Assembly (NCBI RefSeq): GCF_026967935.1
Contig: NZ_JAPVBL010000003.1
Location: 186,001-250,000, forward strand
Length of the DNA: 64,000 nucleotides
DNA from: Modestobacter sp. VKM Ac-2982
GTDB taxonomy: Bacteria; Actinomycetota; Actinomycetes; Mycobacteriales; Geodermatophilaceae
Direction of reading: 5' to 3'
Part shown: positions 57,962 through 64,000 of the stretch, piece after piece
How the letters are laid out: each line of letters starts with the position of its first letter
Position numbering within the stretch: the stretch's first letter is position 1
Translations under genes and position numbers: made by a program
Notes under the pieces: model-generated
Told to the model about the DNA's origin: nothing
What the model saw: only the letters and a program-made list of their open reading frames with translations
Database searches by the model: none

Positions 57962-59109
57962 GCCGGCACCCCGTTCCGGTAGGACCCCGGGTCGGCTTCC
58001 TCGACCGTGCGGGCGATCCGGTGGCCGGTGTGCCACAACGTCACCCGGTCGAAGCGGCCGGCCACCCGGTAGAGCTGCATGTCGGTCCGGTGGTCCGCGG
58101 AGTCCGGCCGGAGCAGCACCCGGGGCACCTGGAGCCGGCCGTCGGCGAGGTGCATCGGGCGGACCGCCGTGGACTCCCCCTGGTTGACGTGGCACTCGAC
58201 CCAGCCGGACCGGATGGACGACGACGCCCGGATCCGGAACACCACGTCGGTCCACTGCCCGCGGCGGTAGGGCAGGGACAGGAAGGGGACCGGGTCGCCG
58301 GGGTTCAGCTCGTTGCCCCGCACGCTGAACTCGTCGATCGGGTCGTCGGGCGTGCGGCGCTCGGTGTGCAGCACGAACGGGGAGCCCTGCTCGTAGGGCG
58401 GCCCGTAGAACTGGAAGACCGCGATGTAGCCGGAGGCGTCGCCACCGGGGGCGAGGACGCCGTCCCGGGGGTGGACGGAGGGGAAGTCCTCCGGCGGCAG
58501 GAAGGCGAACCCGACGCAGAACTCGTCGCCCTCGCGGATGTTGGACACGCTCGAGGACTGGAACCGCACGGTCGTCGACGTCGGCTGGTCGCGGTCGCCC
58601 CGCGCGCTGTCCGGCACGGAGACCCGGACGGCCCGCCGCGCCGGTCCGAGCACCGGGTCGGGCTCGACGGAGGCGTACTCGGCCCCGACGACGGCCGTGT
58701 TGCTGGCCAGCCACTGCTCGGTCGAACCGCTGTAGTCCGCCGCCCAGGCCAGCTCCTCCCGCCAGCCGCCGGCCGACTCCGCACGCGCGGCATCGCGGTC
58801 GTTGGCGGTGACGACGGCGACGTGCGGCGCCTCGACCCGGATGCCGTCCACGACCGCCGAGGCGGTGATCCAGAAGAGTGCGTCGGCCGGCGCGGGGACC
58901 TCGGGGTCCACCAGCTTGCGGGTGGTGTCCCAGCGGACGGCGTACGTCCGGTCGCCCACGGACTCGGCCCGCCGGGTCCCGAACCGGGGGTCCCCGATGG
59001 CGACCGTGACAGTGCTCACCCTGCTGCCGCCGCGCACCTCGACCCGCACCTCGACCGTGCCCCGGACCCGGGCCCCCGGCGCAGGACTCAGGATGGCGAT
59101 CGAAGCCAT
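57958..59109 (-). CDS. Polysaccharide lyase-like (heparin-lyase fold) protein
   Basis: 383 residues. An N-terminal Ig-like domain (SIAILSPAPGARVRGTVEVRVEV, about 1-105) precedes a beta-jelly-roll with SGYIAVFQFYGPPYEQGSPFVLHTERR and RGQWTDVVFRIRAS, as in heparin lyase I / alginate-type lyases (often annotated as polysaccharide lyase). No signal peptide, which is odd for a lyase; it may stay in the cell or bind an export partner. ATG 59109 with GAGGAGGA upstream; first gene of the minus-strand operon. Confidence 0.68.
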   Translation of the reverse strand: MASIAILSPAPGARVRGTVEVRVEVRGGSRVSTVTVAIGDPRFGTRRAESVGDRTYAVRWDTTRKLVDPEVPAPADALFWITASAVVDGIRVEAPHVAVVTANDRDAARAESAGGWREELAWAADYSGSTEQWLASNTAVVGAEYASVEPDPVLGPARRAVRVSVPDSARGDRDQPTSTTVRFQSSSVSNIREGDEFCVGFAFLPPEDFPSVHPRDGVLAPGGDASGYIAVFQFYGPPYEQGSPFVLHTERRTPDDPIDEFSVRGNELNPGDPVPFLSLPYRRGQWTDVVFRIRASSSIRSGWVECHVNQGESTAVRPMHLADGRLQVPRVLLRPDSADHRTDMQLYRVAGRFDRVTLWHTGHRIARTVEEADPGSYRNGVPA

Positions 59110-59414
59110 GTTCCTCCTCGGGGACGGGCGCGGGACGGTGCCACGGCGGGCCGTGGGCCTGGGAATTGGCCTTCGTCCAGGGTACGTGCCGGGACGGCGG
59201 TGCCGGCCGTTCGCGGCTGCGCACGAGCCGGGCCGGGCTCGACGGGGTCCGGTGCCGCGTCGCGGCGTCCCCCGTCCGGGTGACACCCGGACGAGCTCGA
59301 CCCCAGGTCGGCCCTGGCATCTGCGGTCGGCGGGGGCTAGCTTTCCTGTACACCCGTTCCGGTCCTGCGGCTCGGTGCGACCACCCGTCCCGGTTCTCAT
59401 GGAGGGCCCAGCCC
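59110..59414. promoter_or_regulatory. Divergent promoter region
   Basis: 305 bases between the divergent lyase-like and secreted hydrolase genes. To the right, TGGCAT (59315-59320), 17 bases and TAGCTT (59338-59343) is a plausible promoter, using the same -10 hexamer as the PaaX/Liv region. No gene lies here. Confidence 0.45.
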
Positions 59415-60338
59415 GTGTCCCGAGTCCACCCGGACGTCACCGCGTCCGACCTCCGCTCCGTCCGCGGCCCCCTGGCCAGCCGGCGCGCCGTCCTGATGGG
59501 CGCCGCAGCTGGGCTCGCCGGCGTGGCTGTCGGTGCCGGGCCCGCCCAGGCCGCCCCGGTCTACACCCCGATCCCGAAGCTGCCGGGCGAGGTCTCCCGC
59601 AGCGACACCCGGACCACCCGGATCGGGAAGAAGAAGTACGAGGCGATCGAGGTCGTCTGGGGCAAGGACCGGGCCCGGCTCTACGTGCCGTGGGCCACCC
59701 CACCGAAGGCGCCGAAGCCCGGCGCGGTGGCCTGGCTGTACCACTCGAACGGCAGCACGCACACGGCGCTCGACGGGGCCTACGCCTACCCCGCCATGCT
59801 GATGGTCGACCGCGGTGCGGTCTGCGTCTGCCCCAACTTCGGTGGCAGCAGCACCTGGACCACGCAGGCCGCCCTCACCCACCAGGTCAACTGGGACAAG
59901 TACATCAGCGCCGTCTTCAACGTCGGCGTGGCCTTCGCCCGTGCCAACTCCGGTGGCGGCTCGCTGATGACCTACGCGTACGCGAACGACATGGTGCGCG
60001 GGATGCGCGGGATATACCTCGCGAACGCCACCTACGACATGGAGGACCTGTACGCGCGGGACCCGGCCCGGATCGGCCCGCCCTACGGGAACGACCCGGC
60101 GCTCATCGCGGCGACGAACCCCGCCCGCCTGCCGCAGAGCGCCTGGGCCGGCAAGCGGGTCAAGACCGTGGTCTCCCTCGTGGACCCCGTCGTCCCGCCG
60201 GCCCGGCACGGCCTGGCGCTGGCCGACCTCGCCCGGCCGGTCGCGGCCGACGTGCGGGTCCAGTACCACGACCAGGGGCACACCGTGCCGGGTTGGACGC
60301 ACTCGGACATGGCGGCCACCTTCTCCTCCTGGCTGTGA
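59415..60338 (+). CDS. Tat-exported alpha/beta-hydrolase-fold protein
   Basis: 307 residues. A twin-arginine signal (SRRAVLMGAAAGLAGVAVGAGPAQAA, residues 23-48) is followed by a hydrolase-like body: GAVAWLYHSNGSTHTALDGAYAYPAMLMVDRGAVCVCPNFGG and a C-terminal DQGHTVPGWTHSDMA with the likely catalytic His. The usual GxSxG elbow is not clear, so activity is uncertain. GTG with GGAGGG upstream. Probably acts on the cell surface or its polysaccharide. Confidence 0.65.
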   Translation: MSRVHPDVTASDLRSVRGPLASRRAVLMGAAAGLAGVAVGAGPAQAAPVYTPIPKLPGEVSRSDTRTTRIGKKKYEAIEVVWGKDRARLYVPWATPPKAPKPGAVAWLYHSNGSTHTALDGAYAYPAMLMVDRGAVCVCPNFGGSSTWTTQAALTHQVNWDKYISAVFNVGVAFARANSGGGSLMTYAYANDMVRGMRGIYLANATYDMEDLYARDPARIGPPYGNDPALIAATNPARLPQSAWAGKRVKTVVSLVDPVVPPARHGLALADLARPVAADVRVQYHDQGHTVPGWTHSDMAATFSSWL

Positions 60339-60489
60339 GCGCCCGTCCTCGGCCTGATGTCCGTTGCACCGAGCTCCGGTCCGTCGTCCCGCAGGCGGCA
60401 CCCGTGACCGCGCGGGGAGCGGCGTGCGCGAGGCCGGACCGTGGGGTGCCTGGCGACGGGTCCGGCCGGTCGTGACCGGCCGCCGGCCC

Positions 60490-61521
60490 ATGCGTCCGGC
60501 GGCCGTGCGGAGCGGCACCGACCGGCGCCTGGTGGTGCTGCACTCCCTGCGCGAGCCGGACGGCACCACGCAGTACGCCGACCAGATGGTCGACGGGGCA
60601 GCCTCGGACGTCGACATCCGCTTCTTCGACTGGCAGACGGGGCTGTTCGGCCGGTACGACGTGCTCCACGTGCACTGGCCCGAGCTGCTCATCCGCGACA
60701 GCCGGCGGCCGTGGTTGCGCTTCGTGAAGCGCCGGCTGCTGGACCTGCTGCTCCTGCGGCTGCGGCTGCGGCGGATCCCGCTGGTCTGGACGGCCCACAA
60801 CCTCAACCCGCACGAGCAGGGCAGCCGGGCCGACCACCGGTCGCTGGACCGGTTCTACCGGCACGTCGACCTGGTCATCCGGCTCAACCCGGCCAGTCCG
60901 GTCACCGCCGGGCGCGAGACGGTGACGATCCCGCACGGTCACTACCGCGAGCCCTTCTCCCGGTACGCGCAGCCGGAGGCGGAGCCGGGGCGGGTCCTCT
61001 ACTTCGGCATCATCCGGCCGTACAAGGGCGTCGACCTCCTCATCGCGGCCTTCCGCGGCCTCCCCAGCGACGACCTCCGGTTGCGGATCGTGGGCAACCC
61101 GCACCCCGGCCAGGCCGAGCTGGTGCACGAGGCCTGCCAGGGCGACCCCCGCATCGACACCCTGCTCCGCCTGGTGAGCGACGAGGAGCTGGTCGAGGAG
61201 ATCCGCCGGTCGCAGCTGGTGGTCCTGCCCTACCGGGGGAGCATGCACAACTCCGGGTCCCTCTTCGCGGCGCTGTCCCTCGGTCGCCCGGTGCTCGTCC
61301 CGGAGTCGCCGACCAACGCCGCGCTGGCCGAGGAGGTGGGCCCCGGGTGGATCCTGCAGTACTCCGGTGAGCTGACCCCGGAGGTGCTCGGGTCGGCGAT
61401 CGCCTCGACGGCCTCCCGGCCGAGCGCGGAGCCCCGGCTGGACGACCGCGACTGGGCGCGGATCGGGCTCCACCACCGCGACGCCTACCGCCGGGCCCGA
61501 GCGCTCAGCGGGCGAGGGTGA
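60490..61521 (+). CDS. Glycosyltransferase (GT4-like / GumK-like)
   Basis: 343 residues. DVLHVHWPELLI and VWTAHNLNPHEQGS near the N-terminus, LYFGIIRPYKGVDLLIAAFRG near residue 170 and LPYRGSMHNSGSLFAALSLGRPVLVPESPTNAA (donor-side block) near 245 show a GT-B glycosyltransferase. Start uncertain: ATG 60490 or GTG 60472. Overlaps the flippase gene start by 4 bases (61518-61521). Confidence 0.82.
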   Translation: MRPAAVRSGTDRRLVVLHSLREPDGTTQYADQMVDGAASDVDIRFFDWQTGLFGRYDVLHVHWPELLIRDSRRPWLRFVKRRLLDLLLLRLRLRRIPLVWTAHNLNPHEQGSRADHRSLDRFYRHVDLVIRLNPASPVTAGRETVTIPHGHYREPFSRYAQPEAEPGRVLYFGIIRPYKGVDLLIAAFRGLPSDDLRLRIVGNPHPGQAELVHEACQGDPRIDTLLRLVSDEELVEEIRRSQLVVLPYRGSMHNSGSLFAALSLGRPVLVPESPTNAALAEEVGPGWILQYSGELTPEVLGSAIASTASRPSAEPRLDDRDWARIGLHHRDAYRRARALSGRG

Positions 61522-63149
61522 CCGCCGACCCCGAGGCGAGCACGGCACGTCAGCCAGGACTGGCCGCGGCAGCCTCCCGGGGCGCCGCCGTCACCCTGGG
61601 CGGCCAGGGGCTCCGCGTGCTCGTCCAGCTGGTGGGCATCGTCGTGCTCGCCCGGCTGCTCGACCCGGAGGACTACGGCCTGGTCGCGATCGTGGCCCTG
61701 ATCGTCGGCTTCGGGGAGCTGTTCCGGGACTTCGGCCTCTCCTCGGCCGCCGTGCAGGCGAAGACGCTCTCCGACGGGCAGCGGGACAACCTGTTCTGGC
61801 TCAACACCGGCATCGGCGCGGTCCTCGCCGGGCTCGTCTGCGCCGTCTCGCCGCTGATCGCTCTCGCCTTCGACGACGACCGGCTCACCCTCGTCGCCGT
61901 CGTCATGTCCGCCACGTTCCTGCTGAACGGGGTGTCCACCCAGTACCGGGCGATGCACACCCGGCACCTGCGGTTCGGCAAGCTGGCGCTCTCCGAGATC
62001 GGCGGGCAGGTCGCCGGGGTGACCGTCGGCATCGTGCTCGCCGTCCTCGGGGCCGGCTACTGGGCGCTGGTGGCCCAGCAGCTCACCCAGGGGCTGGTCG
62101 CGCAGGTGTTCCTGGTGGCCACCAACCGGTGGCTGCCGGGCTGGGTGGACCGGCGCGCGTCCGTCCGGCCCTTCCTCGGCTACGGCCTGCCACTGCTCGG
62201 CTCGCACCTGCTCAACTACCTGGGCAGGAACATGGACACCCTGGTGCTGGGCGCCCGCTTCGGGGTGGCGTCCGTGGGCATCTACAACCGCGCCTTCCAG
62301 CTGGTCATGATGCCGCTGCTGCAGGTCCAGGCACCGTCCACCCGGGTGGCCCTGCCGGTCCTCTCCCGGCTCCAGGACGACAAGAAGCGGTTCGCCGAGT
62401 TCATCAGCTTCGGCCAGGTCGCGCTGCTGACCCTGATCGGCGGCCTGTTCGCCGCGCTGTTCGCACAGGCCCCGTCCGTGGTGCGCGTGATGCTCGGGTC
62501 CCAGTGGACGGAGGCGGTGCCGATCTTCCGGGTGCTGCTCGTCGCCGGGTTCTTCCAGGCCGCCACCTACGCCACCTCGTGGGTGTTCCTCGCCAAGGGG
62601 CTGACGCGGTCGCAGTTCGTCTACGCGCTGGTGACCCGGCCCGTGGTCGCCGTCCTCATCGTGGTCGGCTCCATCTGGGGGCTGCAGGGCGTGGCGGCGG
62701 GCTACGCGGTCGGGGCGGCGCTGGTGTGGCCGGTGGCGCTGCTCTGGATCGCGCGCATCTCCGACGCCCCCGCCGGCCGGATGTTCCGCAACGGGCTCCG
62801 CACCGGGCTGGTCTTCAGTGCGGCGTCGGCGCTCTCCTACCTGTCCACGGTCGCGCTGCCGGCCGACGCGCACGCGTTGCGCCTGGTCGTCGGGGTCGCC
62901 GCCGTGCTCGCCGCAACCGGTCTCACCGCGTTGGTCTGGCCGACGTTCCGCCGCGACCTGCGCGACATCGCCGGGATGCGAAGGTACTTCCGACGCGGGC
63001 AGCGCCGCCCGGCCGACCGGACGGCGGGCGACGCCGAGGAGCCGGTGACCGCGCCGGCCGCCCAGACCGCCGACCCGGCCGCCCTCTCCGCCACCGGCGC
63101 GGCGGCCACCGACCCGATCACGACCCCGAAGGCGGGCATCGACCGATGA
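61518..63149 (+). CDS. Wzx-type lipid-linked oligosaccharide flippase
   Basis: 543 residues with 12-14 membrane helices. AASRGAAVTLGGQGLRVLVQLVGIVVLARLLDPEDYGLVAIVAL and FRDFGLSSAAVQAKTLSDGQRDNLFWLNTGIGAVLA are typical of the MOP superfamily Wzx/WzxC group, which turns polyprenyl-linked repeat units to the outer face. A 60-residue hydrophilic Ala/Pro/Thr tail follows the last helix. Coupled to both neighbours (GTGA upstream, ATGA at 63146-63149). Confidence 0.9.
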   Translation: MTADPEASTARQPGLAAAASRGAAVTLGGQGLRVLVQLVGIVVLARLLDPEDYGLVAIVALIVGFGELFRDFGLSSAAVQAKTLSDGQRDNLFWLNTGIGAVLAGLVCAVSPLIALAFDDDRLTLVAVVMSATFLLNGVSTQYRAMHTRHLRFGKLALSEIGGQVAGVTVGIVLAVLGAGYWALVAQQLTQGLVAQVFLVATNRWLPGWVDRRASVRPFLGYGLPLLGSHLLNYLGRNMDTLVLGARFGVASVGIYNRAFQLVMMPLLQVQAPSTRVALPVLSRLQDDKKRFAEFISFGQVALLTLIGGLFAALFAQAPSVVRVMLGSQWTEAVPIFRVLLVAGFFQAATYATSWVFLAKGLTRSQFVYALVTRPVVAVLIVVGSIWGLQGVAAGYAVGAALVWPVALLWIARISDAPAGRMFRNGLRTGLVFSAASALSYLSTVALPADAHALRLVVGVAAVLAATGLTALVWPTFRRDLRDIAGMRRYFRRGQRRPADRTAGDAEEPVTAPAAQTADPAALSATGAAATDPITTPKAGIDR

Positions 63150-64000
63150 GCAAGGCCATCCAGCGCGCGCAGCGGATCTGGCGACGAGCGGTGGTGGGGT
63201 CGGGGCTGCCCGGGCTCGTCGACCGCACGATCATCCGCTCCCGGGTGCGCGCCGAGCCGGGCGAGCGGACCACGCACCTGCTCCTGGCCGCCCCCGGCGG
63301 CGGCAACGTGGGGGACCAGGCGATGCTCGAGGCGGTGCTGGAGAACACCGCCGGGCCGGTGACCCTGGTCGTCCCCGACCGCGCCTCGGTGGAGCTGCCC
63401 GAGGAGTTCCGGCAGCGGGTGGAGGTCCTGGAGATACCGCACCTGGTCTACGGGACCGGAGCCGACCACCGGGCGTCGGTGGCGTCGTTCGGCCGCGCCC
63501 TCGCGGGGGCCGCGCACCTGTCCGTCCTCGGGGCGGACGTGATGGACGGCCGGTACTCGCTGCCGGCGTCGGTGCGCCGGTCCACCCTCGCCCGGGCCGC
63601 GGCTCGCGCCGGGGTCGAGACCCGGGTCATCGGGTTCAGCTGGAGCGACCGCGCCCGGGTCGCGGCGCGGCGGTCGCTGGCGGCCGCGGCTCGCGACGGG
63701 GTGCGTCTCCTGCTGCGCGACCCGATCTCCGCCGGGCGTGCCCGGCGGGACGGGATCGCCCCGGTCGAGGAGGTCGCGGACGTCGTCTTCGCCGCCCGGA
63801 GCGTCGACGGCTCAGCGGCCGACCAGCTGCTGCAGGACGTCACCAAGCCGGTCGCGCTGGTCAACGTCAGCGGGCTGCTGGCCGACCGGATGGACCAGAC
63901 CGAGGAGTACGTCCGCATCGTGGCGGCGCTGCGGGAGCGGGGCCTGCACGTGCTGGTCCTCCCGCACGTCGACCGGGCGCAGGCCGGCGACATGGCGGCC
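63146..64000 (+). CDS. Polysaccharide pyruvyltransferase-family protein (3' end outside window)
   Basis: 285 codons visible, still open at the window edge. LLLAAPGGGNVGDQAMLEAVLENT is the GNxGD start of the pyruvyltransferase family, followed by HLSVLGADVMDGRYSLPA and LRDPISAGRARRDGI. Distinct from the member at 55029. Presumably decorates the polysaccharide made by this cluster. ATG overlaps the flippase stop. Confidence 0.83.
   Translation, partial: MSKAIQRAQRIWRRAVVGSGLPGLVDRTIIRSRVRAEPGERTTHLLLAAPGGGNVGDQAMLEAVLENTAGPVTLVVPDRASVELPEEFRQRVEVLEIPHLVYGTGADHRASVASFGRALAGAAHLSVLGADVMDGRYSLPASVRRSTLARAAARAGVETRVIGFSWSDRARVAARRSLAAAARDGVRLLLRDPISAGRARRDGIAPVEEVADVVFAARSVDGSAADQLLQDVTKPVALVNVSGLLADRMDQTEEYVRIVAALRERGLHVLVLPHVDRAQAGDMAA

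Noticed and set aside
1-64000. Mobile elements, phage genes or integration sites
   Set aside because: No transposase, integrase, tRNA-associated repeat or composition break typical of an inserted element was seen.

Overview
The window is a continuous piece of a very GC-rich actinobacterial chromosome. Several points place it close to Geodermatophilaceae (Blastococcus, Geodermatophilus, Modestobacter). It has an actinobacterial glucosyl-3-phosphoglycerate synthase, an NDMA-dependent type alcohol dehydrogenase and a mycothiol-enzyme-like protein. It also has a formate dehydrogenase whose selenocysteine position is a UAG codon, a coding variation I recall being reported for Geodermatophilus and Blastococcus. 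Genes are dense, start often with GTG, and are coupled by 4-base ATGA/GTGA overlaps. There are no insertion sequences, CRISPR arrays, rRNA or tRNA genes that I could see.

Layout. 1-4527: 3' part of a giant secreted pectin-degrading protein (three pectin methylesterase domains, three FN3 domains, one rhamnogalacturonan acetylesterase domain), closed by a strong hairpin. 4677-8120: a WecG/TagA-type glycosyltransferase, a TSUP transporter, a geranylgeranyl-reductase-like flavoprotein and a LOG-family protein. 8222-23764: a catabolic island. A minus-strand operon (MaoC hydratase, acyl-CoA ligase, amidohydrolase, SDR) and a PaaX-type regulator face a plus-strand operon (fused LivF-LivG ATPase, LivH, LivM, binding protein, acyl-CoA ligase, mycothiol-enzyme-like protein), followed by a Rieske oxygenase, a small protein, its reductase and an IclR regulator. 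Together they look like uptake, CoA activation and ring oxidation or demethylation of an aromatic acid; the substrate is not determined. A strikingly symmetric divergent promoter lies between the PaaX gene and the transporter operon.

23889-35385: mixed housekeeping genes, including a Tat-exported PHP-domain protein with a His-rich head, Nudix, Pr6Pr, an endonuclease/exonuclease/phosphatase protein, menB, two TetR regulators, an alcohol dehydrogenase, a HAD phosphatase, gpgS and a metallo-beta-lactamase-fold protein. 35420-40728: two coupled c-di-GMP proteins with complementary damage (one keeps GGDEF and has lost EAL, the other the reverse).

41236-46889: the formate dehydrogenase operon (catalytic subunit, Fe-S subunit, NrfD-type membrane subunit). 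The catalytic gene is interrupted in frame by TAG at 41794-41796, exactly where selenocysteine sits in this family. Eleven bases later comes a hairpin with the GGUCU apical loop of bacterial SECIS elements. It is the most important feature of the window and would be mis-annotated as two ORFs or a pseudogene. The selA, selB and selC genes are not in this window.

47010-64000: surface and exopolysaccharide region. It holds two paralogous membrane-anchored Pro/Thr-rich proteins around a degenerate GGDEF protein, a polyprenyl glycosylphosphotransferase, a tyrosinase with its MelC1-type helper, glycosyltransferases, two polysaccharide pyruvyltransferase-family proteins, a CHAP-like protein lacking its Cys, a lyase-like protein, a secreted alpha/beta hydrolase and a Wzx-type flippase. 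The last gene runs off the window. Intergenic palindromes of several related families punctuate operon ends.
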